64,000 nucleotides of DNA. It comes from Alphaproteobacteria bacterium. Its GTDB lineage: Bacteria; Pseudomonadota; Alphaproteobacteria; Rhizobiales; Rhizobiaceae. This document shows positions 6,987 to 14,778 of this stretch, in pieces. Each line of letters opens with the position of its first letter. The stretch's first letter is position 1. The position numbers were made by a program, and so were the translations under genes. Under the pieces are notes generated by a model that was not told the origin of the DNA, searched no databases, and worked only from the letters and a program-made list of their open reading frames with translations. The stretch covers positions 1,894,904-1,958,903 of the forward strand of contig JAHJHT010000002.1 of NCBI GenBank assembly GCA_018823835.1, given 5' to 3'.

Positions 6987-7532
6987 TTAGGCTTCAGCAG
7001 CAACCCGGTAGACGGTGGACCTTGCCACGTTGAAGCGCCTAGCGACCGATGCGGGCTTGTCCCCTGATGCGAGGGCGGCGCGTATTGCTTCCCCGTCAAC
7101 GGTCACCGGACGGCCCTTGTAACGGTGTTCCGCTTTGGCCTTGGCGATCCCTTCCATCTGGCGCTCCCGGCGTAGGTCGGTCTCGAACTCGGCAATCGCG
7201 CCAAGCATGTTGAACATGAGCCGCCCTTGGGGCGTGCTGGTGTCGATGCTCTGTTCGGTCACGACCAAATCAACACCCTTGGCCTGTAGCTCTTTGGCGA
7301 TGGTGTGAAGGTCGAGTACAGAGCGGGCGAGCCGGTCAAGGCGGGTCACCATTAGCACGTCGCCCTTTCGGGCAAACCTGATTGCCTCTGCCAGCTTCGG
7401 CCTTCCGTCCCGCGACTTGCCGCTGGCTTTCTCTATAAAGAGTTCATCTGTGGCACCGTTCCGTCGCAGAAGATCCACCTGGGCGGCTTCGTTCTGTCCG
7501 GTGGTTGAAACGCGGGCGTAACCGATAATCAT
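6987..7532 (-). CDS. Serine recombinase, resolvase/invertase family
   Basis: A 181-residue small serine recombinase of Tn3-resolvase/DNA-invertase type. The nucleophile is S9 in GYARVSTTGQ, with the conserved arginines in TRLDRLARS and FETDLRRER. The E-helix region runs to about 135, and a C-terminal Hin-type helix-turn-helix (ASGDKPASVARRFNVARSTVYR) spans about 153-178. The length is normal and it appears intact. Start ATG is at 7532. Two resolvase-type half-sites lie just upstream. In the island it could resolve dimers, invert DNA or mark an older transposon. Its nearest island neighbour, the ATPase, is on the same strand but 241 bp upstream. Confidence 0.92.
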   Translation of the reverse strand: MIIGYARVSTTGQNEAAQVDLLRRNGATDELFIEKASGKSRDGRPKLAEAIRFARKGDVLMVTRLDRLARSVLDLHTIAKELQAKGVDLVVTEQSIDTSTPQGRLMFNMLGAIAEFETDLRRERQMEGIAKAKAEHRYKGRPVTVDGEAIRAALASGDKPASVARRFNVARSTVYRVAAEA

Positions 7533-7542
7533 GCGTTGATCC

Positions 7543-7585
7543 TGTCCGATTTGGGTCTAAGACGATACAGGAATAGTGTCCGATA
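7543..7585. promoter_or_regulatory. Candidate res half-sites upstream of the resolvase
   Basis: TGTCCGATT at 7543-7551 and TGTCCGATA at 7577-7585 match the Tn3/gamma-delta resolvase half-site pattern TGTCYNNTA (8/9 and 9/9). They are in direct orientation, 34 bp start to start, and partner inverted half-sites are not obvious. The position in front of the resolvase gene is where res sites are usually found, and it would also permit autoregulation. Confidence 0.4.
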
Positions 7586-7773
7586 AATCCCAAGTCAACC
7601 CTAATCGTACGCAATTTGGCATGCCTTTAGCCGTCCGGGGTGACTATACCCGTCTCGGACGTGCTCTCATTGTGCCGGCGGCTCCATGCCCACCTGGGAT
7701 GCGCGAAGGTAGAGGGGGGGGGGGCGATGCTCCGCAGCACGTCGAGTTCGACCCCTCGAATTATTTTGCTGTT

Positions 7774-9375
7774 TTAGGCGGCTGTCTTCGGTTCGTCGCC
7801 GGTCGAGCCAGATACAATCATTTCCGGTTTCAGGATGGCGCGTCTGATCGATCGGTAGTCGTCCTTCGGCACCTCAACCAATTCCTCGTCCCCACTACTA
7901 TCATCGATTGCAGAGAATAGCGCTGTAGGAGCTTTAGCAGTATTTATCATGTCGACATAGCAACCATAGTCGATCTTATAAACATCGTACCGAGTGCCCG
8001 GCTCATCATGCGAGGATACATTTTTCTTCAAAATGTGAAGGATGCGCGCATCGAAAAGCTGATCTATCAATGGAACCCGCTCGTTGTTCGGAAAAAGAAA
8101 AGCCCGCGCTCTTCTTTCGCCGATGACTTCCGATATGACTTTAGTCAGCAGTTCATCGAGTGGTGTATTGTTCCTTATTACGGCGTGTTTGTCCTGCTGA
8201 TACCAATCTCTTGCGGCCGATCGTACGTGGGGTACTGAAATCTGTTGACCGTATGCCTTAGTGGCTACCTTAGTTGCAAGGTTCAAAGCGTCCCTCGGCA
8301 CACCCTCAACAGCACGAACAAACTCGTCGAACGCTGACGCTTGCGTGAATGCCGCTTGTATCAGCTTGTCTGGAGTGTCCAGTACCGGCGAATAATGGTC
8401 GCTGCTTGAGTAATGCCTGAAGAGAAGGGAGCGGAAGAACTCTGTAGATTTCTCCTGATTATTATCAAACACCAAAAATTCATCAAGATTTAAGTCTGCT
8501 GTAATGTCTGCTCCAAGTTCAAGGCCGACATACTCGCCCTTTGCTTTATGGACGATGAAATTAGAGCGATGATCAATCGCTGCGATCTTGATCGTGATGG
8601 AACCAATGGGCAGGACAGTCCGGCGCAACAAATCAGCCAAGTATGGCTGCAGGTCGATTGGAATTTCACTCCACTCGTCAATCAGGAACCAGAGCCTCTT
8701 TATCCCCAGCACGGCAACCAGTCCCGATAGGGCCGTCCCGATGCCGCCAAAATTGAGATGGATTTTCTCGGAGCCACGGGCTGTCCGCCTCGCACTAGAG
8801 TTTTCCGTCGCTTCTATACTGGCTTTGAAGCCGACAGAGGGTTCCTTTGAAAGGGCAAGCTCCGCTCCTGTACTTCGCGCTCCCTTGCTTCCCTCCTCGA
8901 CGCTAGTCTCAACTTCCCCAACGACCTTCACCTCGGAGATAGCTGCCGATAAGGCGTCTACACGCGTCGTGATCTGACCGGCATCGGGTGCCGTTTCGAG
9001 TGCTTCGACGGCGAGAATAAACAACTCGTCCTGTAGTGCTTGAAGTACGTCAACTATAAGAGTGTACGAGCGTTCGGACAGCGGTCGGTTATCGTCGCCA
9101 TAGATGGACCCATTCGACCCAACCTGCCGAAGGTCGAGATACACTGATGCCTCGTCCGCGTTTGGAAGCCTCCTGCGAAGATACTTCAGCACGTGGGTTT
9201 TACCGGTGCCTCGTCGTCCGTACATCACTTGATTGTTGGCGCTGGATACCAAGTCGAAAAGAGGACCGGTATCAACGAAGGTTGCTTCAAGAATTTCGTC
9301 GGATGCGCGCTCTGCGCGTTTGTCAAAGCCCATGAAGGCTTTTTGAACCCCAATTAACAATTCTGCTGAAGTCAT
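7774..9375 (-). CDS. Solitary P-loop (AAA/ORC-like) ATPase, 533 aa
   Basis: A large soluble ATPase at the right end of the island. The Walker A motif is at 53-60 (GRRGTGKT). The Walker B motif is at 228-234 in LWFLIDEWSEIP, with the acidic pair D233-E234. Residues 150-205 are a charged, low-complexity insertion between the motifs. The C-terminal half has a helical FFRSLLFRHYSSS segment and VPRDALNLATKVATKAYG, resembling the lid of ORC/CDC6-type AAA proteins; that assignment is from general resemblance only. ATG 9375 has AGGAGGG 7-13 bases upstream. Composition is clearly AT-richer than the chromosome, indicating separate acquisition. The position as last cargo gene before attR suits a defence or maintenance function, which is an inference. 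Confidence 0.72.
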   Translation of the reverse strand: MTSAELLIGVQKAFMGFDKRAERASDEILEATFVDTGPLFDLVSSANNQVMYGRRGTGKTHVLKYLRRRLPNADEASVYLDLRQVGSNGSIYGDDNRPLSERSYTLIVDVLQALQDELFILAVEALETAPDAGQITTRVDALSAAISEVKVVGEVETSVEEGSKGARSTGAELALSKEPSVGFKASIEATENSSARRTARGSEKIHLNFGGIGTALSGLVAVLGIKRLWFLIDEWSEIPIDLQPYLADLLRRTVLPIGSITIKIAAIDHRSNFIVHKAKGEYVGLELGADITADLNLDEFLVFDNNQEKSTEFFRSLLFRHYSSSDHYSPVLDTPDKLIQAAFTQASAFDEFVRAVEGVPRDALNLATKVATKAYGQQISVPHVRSAARDWYQQDKHAVIRNNTPLDELLTKVISEVIGERRARAFLFPNNERVPLIDQLFDARILHILKKNVSSHDEPGTRYDVYKIDYGCYVDMINTAKAPTALFSAIDDSSGDEELVEVPKDDYRSIRRAILKPEMIVSGSTGDEPKTAA

Positions 9376-9539
9376 CAGGAGCCCTCCTACTTGCGACAAA
9401 CTACAGCAATTAATTTTGGATGGCCAATGTCCGCTAATGCAGTACACCGACGCACCGAATGCAGGTACACCAGACAGCGACTGAAAACGACTTATGTGTC
9501 TTTAAACTATTGACTTTGTTAGATAAAACGGACACATTC

Positions 9540-9581
9540 GCTGGTTCGATAGCAAATCCAGCGTGCCGGCAGGGGGCACCA
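9540..9581 (+). repeat. attR with partial tRNA T-arm echo
   Basis: The core CCGGCAGGGGGCACCA (9566-9581) repeats the tRNA-Leu 3' end exactly. Upstream, GCTGGTTCGAT (9540-9550) repeats the other half of the T-arm (2291-2301), but the two are separated by 15 extra bases. CGCTGG (9539-9544) and CCAGCG (9557-9562) form a short inverted repeat in that spacer. Confidence 0.85.
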
Positions 9582-9608
9582 AACCCGCCGGGAGGCGGAG
9601 ACGAATTC

Positions 9609-11264
9609 ATGCTCGAACGGCGCGACAGCTACGACGCCCTCTACGACGACTTCCGCTGGACCATTCCGGAGCGCTTCAACATCGGCGTCGCCGTGTCCGA
9701 CCGCTGGGCCGCGGAGGCTCCCGACCGCGTGGCCGTGTTCGACTACCATGTCGACGGCGCGCCCGACCGGCTGACCTTCGGCGCGCTTTCCGCGCGCTCC
9801 AACGCATTGGCCAACGGCCTGCGCAAGCTCGGTGTGCAACGGGGCGACCGGGTTGCGCTGCTGCTGCCGCAAAGCTTCGAGACCGTCATTGCCCATGTCG
9901 CGATCTACAAGCTCGGCGCCATCGCCGTGCCGCTGGCGCTCTTGTTCGGCGTCGAGGCGCTCGAATACCGGCTGCAGACCGCGGGCGTGAAGGCCGTCTT
10001 CACGACGGCTGCGGGCCACGCCAAGCTCGCCGGGATCAGCGGCCGGCTGCCCGCATTGACGCATATCGTCGTGACCGACGGCGCCACCGGCGGCGCCACG
10101 GATTTCCAGCGGCTGGTTGCCGACGGGTCGGCCGAATTCGCAGCGGAGCCCACCGGTCCGGATGATCCGGCGATGATGATCTTCACCTCCGGGACGACCG
10201 GGCCGCCGAAGGGCGCGCTGCATGGTCACCGTGTGCTGCTCGGCCACCTGCCGGGCGTGCAGATGCACCACGAATTCCTGCCGCAGCCGGACGACCTGCT
10301 GTGGACCCCCGCCGACTGGGCCTGGGCCGGCGGGCTGCTCAACGTGCTGTTGCCCGGCCTCTATTTCGGCGTGCCGGTCGTGGCGGCCCGCTTCGAGAAA
10401 TTCGATCCCGAGACGGCGCTGGTCCTGGCCGAGAAGATGCGCGTCAGGAACGCCTTCATCCCGCCGACGGCGCTGCGCATGCTGAAGGGCGTGCCCGACA
10501 TTCGCCGCCGCTTCCGGCTCGACCTGCGCACCGTCGGCTCGGGCGGCGAGTCGCTCGGGCGCGAGACCTACGACTGGGCGCGGGAAGAGTTCGGCATCAC
10601 CATCAACGAGTTCTACGGCCAGACGGAGTGCAACCTGGTGCTGTCGTCCTGTGCCGCGATCGGTGTCAGCCGCGGCGGCGCCATCGGCCGGGCCGTGCCG
10701 GGGCACAAGGTCGCCATCGTCGACGCCGAGGGGTGCCGCGTGAAGACCGGTGAAACCGGCCAGATCGCCATTGCCCGGCCGGACCCGGTGATGTTCCTCG
10801 GCTACTGGCAGAACCCGGAAGCGACGGCAGGAAAGTTCATCGGCGACTGGATGACGACCGGCGACCAGGGTGTCGAGGACGGCGACGGCTACGTGCACTT
10901 CTTCGGTCGTGACGACGACGTCATCACCTCGGCCGGGTTCCGCATCGGGCCGACCGAGATCGAGGACTGTCTGTCGGGACATCCGGCGGTCTCGCTCGCC
11001 GCGGCGGTCGGCAAGCCCGACGCGCTGAGAACCGAGATCGTCAAGGCCTATGTGGTGCTGAAGGACGGCGTGACCGGCAGCGACGACCTGGCCGACGAGA
11101 TCAGCCGGTGGGTGCGCGAGCGGCTGTCGGCGCATGAATATCCGCGCGAAGTGGAGTTCGTCGATTCCATGCCGCTGACGACCAGCGGCAAGGTGATCCG
11201 CCGGATCTTTCGCGACCGCGCGCGGCGCGAGGCCGGTGAGGCGCGCGCGTCGGACCCGGCCTAG
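9609..11264 (+). CDS. AMP-forming acyl-CoA synthetase (ANL superfamily)
   Basis: A 551-residue adenylate-forming ligase that activates a carboxylic acid with ATP and then transfers it to CoA. The P-loop motif IFTSGTTGPPKG is at 191-202. WTPADWAWAGG, the FYGQTE motif and the MTTGDQG hinge region follow, and the catalytic lysine lies in TSGKVIRR near the C-terminus. The ADW/AWxGG segment resembles medium-chain (ACSM) and benzoate ligases, so the substrate is probably a medium-chain or aromatic acid; this is not certain. ATG 9609 has GGAGGCGGAG upstream. The frame is open into the island, but that extension is not native. The gene formerly followed tRNA-Leu directly. Its TAG shares a CTAG palindrome with the convergent gene's stop. 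Confidence 0.88.
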   Translation: MLERRDSYDALYDDFRWTIPERFNIGVAVSDRWAAEAPDRVAVFDYHVDGAPDRLTFGALSARSNALANGLRKLGVQRGDRVALLLPQSFETVIAHVAIYKLGAIAVPLALLFGVEALEYRLQTAGVKAVFTTAAGHAKLAGISGRLPALTHIVVTDGATGGATDFQRLVADGSAEFAAEPTGPDDPAMMIFTSGTTGPPKGALHGHRVLLGHLPGVQMHHEFLPQPDDLLWTPADWAWAGGLLNVLLPGLYFGVPVVAARFEKFDPETALVLAEKMRVRNAFIPPTALRMLKGVPDIRRRFRLDLRTVGSGGESLGRETYDWAREEFGITINEFYGQTECNLVLSSCAAIGVSRGGAIGRAVPGHKVAIVDAEGCRVKTGETGQIAIARPDPVMFLGYWQNPEATAGKFIGDWMTTGDQGVEDGDGYVHFFGRDDDVITSAGFRIGPTEIEDCLSGHPAVSLAAAVGKPDALRTEIVKAYVVLKDGVTGSDDLADEISRWVRERLSAHEYPREVEFVDSMPLTTSGKVIRRIFRDRARREAGEARASDPA

Positions 11265-12544
11265 CGGCGGCGCAGAAGGCCGCGCACGCGGTTGCGCACC
11301 AAGCGGGCGAGGTTGCGTGACTCGCGGTATAGATGCAGCTGCGAGGCGGCCTGGCGGGTGATGCGGTCGGCCGACGGCGTCATGCCGATGACCAGCGTGC
11401 CGATCGGCTTGCGCTCGCTCCACAGGCGCGTCATCACCGGATGGTCGTGCACCGCGCAGGAATCCGTAAGCTCGATGTTGGGGTCGTCGAGATGCTGCCT
11501 CGTCACCTCGATCATCAGCAGCGTGCCGGGCGAATAGGCGGAATAGGCCTCGTCGTAGGTGGTCTTCCAAGTATAGGCGACGCCAGCCTCGACGAAGACG
11601 ATGAGCGAGGCGATCAGCTTGCCGTCGAGCGTCAGCGAATGGACGCGGCAAAGATCCTGCTCGGCAAGGCCGTGCACGGCCTCGCGGGCGAAGGCGGCGC
11701 GGTAGCGGTCGACGGCCATGGCGGTGCGGCGGCGACCCTTCCAGCCCGAGGCCTCGAGCGCCAGGAAGCCCTCGACGGCGTGGCGGATGTCCTCGGGGCC
11801 ACGCGCCACGTGGTGCTCGAGCGCGCCCTGGTCGGCGAGGCGGCGCTTCAGGCGGCGGAATTCGCGTTGATGGTGAGAACTCAGCGAGGCCTTGAGATAC
11901 TGGTCGCCCTCGAGATCGCTCTCCAGGAAGGCGCGCTCGACCTCGTTGGTCGTGACGAGCGGCAGGCCGCGGGCTTCGGCGACGCTGGCCAGCAGCGTCG
12001 CGACGGCGCCGTCGAGCCGCATGTCGGGCAGCACCAGCACCTTGGGCAGCTTGAGATGCGGGCGCGACAGCATGGCGAAGAAGTCCTCGATGACGCCCTG
12101 CGGATCGTCGCGGTCGACCAGCGGCGTGCCGAGCGGCCCGAAATCATTGGCCCAGATGCGCATCACCGAAACACCGATCGGCACGGCGGGCTTCTCGACG
12201 GAAAAGGGCGCCAGCAGGCGCAGGCGGTTCTTGTGCTCGTCGCCGTCGCGGATGACGGCGAGCCGCACCTCGCGGTCCTCGAGCCGGGGCATGGCCGGCG
12301 CCAGGAAACGCGGGTTGAAGAAGATGTTGGGCTCGATGGTGCGGTTGCAGAGATAGTCGAGCTCGTCGACGAGGTCGAAGCCGGCGGCCGCCGGGTAGAT
12401 GGCAAGCTGGCGGCGCGGCCGGTTGTTGGCCAGCAGTTCGACCTGGGCCGGGTCGGCGTGGTGGCTGCCGATCCCGGCGAGCCCGGCGATCAGCGTGCCG
12501 GACGGGCCGCCGGTCATTTCCTCGAAAAGCGGTACGGCGGCCAT
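11261..12544 (-). CDS. FemAB/BioF2-like GNAT acyltransferase
   Basis: A 427-residue protein with an Acetyltransf_6 (CelD/BioF2-like) domain in its C-terminal half: SLSSHHQREFRRLKRRLADQG, then GFLALEASGWKGRRRTAM, SLTLDGKLIASLIVFVEAG and the acceptor-loop YDEAYSAYSPGTLLMIE. Such proteins transfer acyl or aminoacyl groups onto polysaccharide or cell-wall precursors. The start codon at 12544 overlaps the stop of the flippase gene (TGATG), so the two are translated as a coupled pair. That pairing suggests modification of the exported glycan. The exact acceptor is unknown. It is convergent with the acyl-CoA ligase, their stop codons sharing CTAG. Confidence 0.8.
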   Translation of the reverse strand: MAAVPLFEEMTGGPSGTLIAGLAGIGSHHADPAQVELLANNRPRRQLAIYPAAAGFDLVDELDYLCNRTIEPNIFFNPRFLAPAMPRLEDREVRLAVIRDGDEHKNRLRLLAPFSVEKPAVPIGVSVMRIWANDFGPLGTPLVDRDDPQGVIEDFFAMLSRPHLKLPKVLVLPDMRLDGAVATLLASVAEARGLPLVTTNEVERAFLESDLEGDQYLKASLSSHHQREFRRLKRRLADQGALEHHVARGPEDIRHAVEGFLALEASGWKGRRRTAMAVDRYRAAFAREAVHGLAEQDLCRVHSLTLDGKLIASLIVFVEAGVAYTWKTTYDEAYSAYSPGTLLMIEVTRQHLDDPNIELTDSCAVHDHPVMTRLWSERKPIGTLVIGMTPSADRITRQAASQLHLYRESRNLARLVRNRVRGLLRRR

Positions 12545-13953
12545 CAGCGGCTCCCCTCGGTGGTCGCTGCGGGAGCGAAGATGAGCATCAGGATGCCGAG
12601 CCTGCGCCACACGGTGAACGACAGGGCAGAGGCCTCGAACAGCATGGCGCCGGCGGTGCCGATCGCCGCGCCCCACAGGCCGTATTGCGGGATGAGGGCG
12701 AGACTCAGCACCACGTTGACGGCGAGCGTCAGCGCATAGACCAGGGCGCAGATGTTCTGGTTGCCGCTCATGGTCAGCAGGCTCTCGCAGGGACCGACCG
12801 CGGCGCGCGCGACGACGCCGATGACAAGCAGGAAAAGCAACGGGTAGCCAGCCTCGAAGCCGGGGCCGAAGAGCATCAGGATCGGCTCGCCGAGCGCCAG
12901 CACCAGCAGCGCCATGACCAGCGAGGGCCAGAAGGTCCAGGCGACGGTCTCGCGGGCGAAGGCTGCGAGCTTCTCCGGCTCGCCATGCGTGTAGGCAGCA
13001 TAGCGCTGGGCAACGCCGGCCTTGACGGCGAAATAGACGAAGTGGACGAGCGCCAGCGCCTTGACGGTGGCGAAGTAGACGGCGACGTCGTCGGGCTCCA
13101 TGTAGAAGCCGACCATCAGCACGTCGGCGTTGGTCAGCAGGAAGAAGAAGCTCTCGACCAGGAAGATCGGCATGGAGACTGCGAACCACAGGCCGAAATG
13201 CAGTTTGCGCGGGCCGGCCGGCAGCTTGCGGTCGATGCGGTTGGTGACGCCGACGAACTGCGCCAGCGTGGTCGCGTAGGTTGCCACGATGGCGACGATG
13301 ATGGCGGTCTGCGCGTTGGCCGGATAGCCGGCCAGGATGGCCGCTGCCATGAAGACGAGGATCAGCACCGGGCGCACGAGGTAGGTCGGCGACAGGGCAA
13401 ACAGCGCCCAGCTGTTGGCGCGCGCCAGCCCCTGCAGCACGTCGGACAGCGCGATCATCGGCAGGCAGACGAAGCCGAGTACGAAGGGCACGACGTAATA
13501 GCTCTCGATATGGGGCGAGACGAGCCAGACGCCGACGGCGCCGCAGGCTGCGATCAGCGTCGAGGCGACGAGCACGAAGACGCGGCTGGCGACGAGAATG
13601 CCGCGCAGTTCGGCCATCATGCCCTTCTCGCGGTATTCGGGAATGAAGCGGATGACCGAGGTGTGGAAGCCGAGGCACGAGACGTTGCCGGCGATCACCA
13701 TGGTGACCCAGACCAGCACGAAGATGCCGTATTCGAAGCTGCCCATCCAGCGCGCCAGGAAGACCTGGCTGACGAAGGCGATGGCCGCGGAGACGATGCG
13801 GATGACGAAGGCGATGAGCGATACGCGGCTGGCTTCGCCGCGCTCGTCGGCGGCAAACACGACGTCGTCAAGACGGCCGAGCAGGGGCCTTGCCCGCAGC
13901 GCGAGGCGCTCCGGCAAAAGCCTGTCGGCCGTCGTTGCCGCGGAAAAGCGCAC
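12544..13953 (-). CDS. Polysaccharide flippase (MOP/Wzx-like)
   Basis: A 469-residue inner-membrane protein with about 12-14 hydrophobic helices, of the multidrug/oligosaccharidyl-lipid/polysaccharide (MOP) superfamily. Characteristic stretches are QVFLARWMGSFEYGIFVLVW in the first bundle, GFHTSVIRFIPEYREKG, and the second-bundle FFFLLTNADVLMVGFYM. The role is probably transfer of a lipid-linked glycan or related precursor across the inner membrane. No glycosyltransferases or polymerase lie nearby, so the substrate cannot be inferred. The start at 13953 faces a divergent, decayed gene. It overlaps the FemAB-like gene by one base. Confidence 0.85.
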   Translation of the reverse strand: MRFSAATTADRLLPERLALRARPLLGRLDDVVFAADERGEASRVSLIAFVIRIVSAAIAFVSQVFLARWMGSFEYGIFVLVWVTMVIAGNVSCLGFHTSVIRFIPEYREKGMMAELRGILVASRVFVLVASTLIAACGAVGVWLVSPHIESYYVVPFVLGFVCLPMIALSDVLQGLARANSWALFALSPTYLVRPVLILVFMAAAILAGYPANAQTAIIVAIVATYATTLAQFVGVTNRIDRKLPAGPRKLHFGLWFAVSMPIFLVESFFFLLTNADVLMVGFYMEPDDVAVYFATVKALALVHFVYFAVKAGVAQRYAAYTHGEPEKLAAFARETVAWTFWPSLVMALLVLALGEPILMLFGPGFEAGYPLLFLLVIGVVARAAVGPCESLLTMSGNQNICALVYALTLAVNVVLSLALIPQYGLWGAAIGTAGAMLFEASALSFTVWRRLGILMLIFAPAATTEGSR

Positions 13954-14072
13954 TCACTAAACTCCGTCTTCCGTGCGGCCTTGAGAAAGGCGTTTCATAT
14001 CGTCCAGCACCCTAGGCAAGACAGTTTAAGAAACGGTTGGACAAGGCGCCGGTTGCGGCGAGGGAATCTGCT

Positions 14073-14295
14073 TTGATCGAACATGGTGAACGGCGAAAAA
14101 TGCTGGCGGCGCACTCCATCGGCCCGACCATGGTGGGCTATCTGCAGGAGATCGGTCGAGAAGCTGTCTGACCTGCGCGGCGCCGACCCGCACGAACTGG
14201 CCATGCGCATCGACATCGCGCTCGGTCGCCGGCACATGAACCGGCAAGGCTTGGCGGCGCTGGCCAATCTGATCGAACTCGCCGAGAAGTCCTGA
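14073..14295 (+). pseudogene. Frameshifted helix-hairpin-helix (TfoX C-terminal-like) protein
   Basis: Two adjacent frames together give one plausible small protein. In frame 3, from about 14073 (TTG) or 14100 (ATG), the sequence reads MLAAHSIGPTMVGYLQEIG and then stops at 14169-14171. In frame 1, from about 14157, it continues EKLSDLRGADPHELAMRID and ALGRRHMNRQGLAALANLIE to the stop at 14293-14295. Joining them near 14154-14157 restores IGPTxxxxLxEIGxxxLxDLRG, the pattern of helix-hairpin-helix/TfoX C-terminal domains. A one-base change would repair it. A sequencing error cannot be excluded. Confidence 0.5.
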
Positions 14296-14353
14296 GCCCG
14301 CGGCGTGCCTGCCCCACCCCCGCAAGCCGGCGTCAGCGGGCCCAGGACGGTAA

Positions 14354-14767
14354 TCACTCCGCCGGGACGGCAGTCCTGCGGCCTTCGGCGGAGGGCTCGC
14401 GGCCGGTGCCGTGCCTGACGACCATCCAGACGAACAGCGCCATGGAGGCCAGGGCGAGCACCGAGCCGATCTTGGCCAGGATCTCGCCATCGCCGGTGAG
14501 GGCGAGCACGATGCCCGGCGTGATGACAAGCACCGCCGCAGTGGCCAGCGCGTAGTGGAGGCGCGCCATCCGGCTCGCCGCCGCCGATGGCGAGAGGGCG
14601 TAGTAGGCGCCGAATACCGACAGGGCGACGAAGCCGATGAGGTTGAGATGGCCATGCGCAGGGGCAAGGCTGTGGTCCTGGGTGGCGGACATCTGGATGC
14701 CCCAGCTCATGCCGCAAAGCGCGAAGATGCCGGCGGTGGCGAAGAACCATGTGGAAATGGAACGCAT
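14354..14767 (-). CDS. Small four-helix membrane protein, cytochrome oxidase subunit I-like
   Basis: A 137-residue membrane protein with about four hydrophobic segments. It contains LAPAHGHLNLIGFVALSVFGAYYAL, in which the HxHLNL pattern resembles one haem-binding helix of haem-copper oxidase subunit I. Too short to be an oxidase on its own, so electron-transfer function is unproven; such proteins are often annotated only by this similarity. ATG 14767 has AGGAGG eight bases upstream. It follows the cupin gene by 11 bp on the same strand and is almost certainly cotranscribed with it, under probable control of the divergent LysR regulator. Confidence 0.65.
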   Translation of the reverse strand: MRSISTWFFATAGIFALCGMSWGIQMSATQDHSLAPAHGHLNLIGFVALSVFGAYYALSPSAAASRMARLHYALATAAVLVITPGIVLALTGDGEILAKIGSVLALASMALFVWMVVRHGTGREPSAEGRRTAVPAE

Positions 14768-14778
14768 GTCCTGTCCTC

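Larger units (their letters stand above)
2303..9581. mobile_element. tRNA-Leu integrated genomic island, about 7.3 kb
   Basis: The segment is bounded by the direct repeat CCGGCAGGGGGCACCA at 2303-2318 (the tRNA 3' end) and 9566-9581. It holds a tyrosine integrase next to the tRNA, a five-gene leftward operon of unknown function, repeat-rich non-coding DNA, a serine resolvase and a P-loop ATPase, none of which resembles core metabolism. The right third is visibly AT-richer than the flanks. The chromosomal acyl-CoA ligase gene begins 28 bp after the right repeat. No conjugation, capsid or packaging genes are recognisable, so it could be a small integrative element, a satellite or a trimmed prophage. 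Confidence 0.88.

Noticed and set aside
7576..7920. A 114-codon plus-strand frame overlapping the ATPase end and the G11 run.
   Set aside because: No ribosome site or family; the second half is antisense to the ATPase gene.
9509..9540. TTGACTTT... sequence at the right end of the island as an outward promoter for the acyl-CoA ligase.
   Set aside because: A -35-like TTGACT is present, but no acceptable -10 hexamer lies at 16-18 bases from it.
9519..11651. A 710-codon frame on the minus strand opposite the acyl-CoA ligase.
   Set aside because: The translation is Arg/His/Gly/Ala low complexity, and the plus-strand ligase has all its catalytic motifs.
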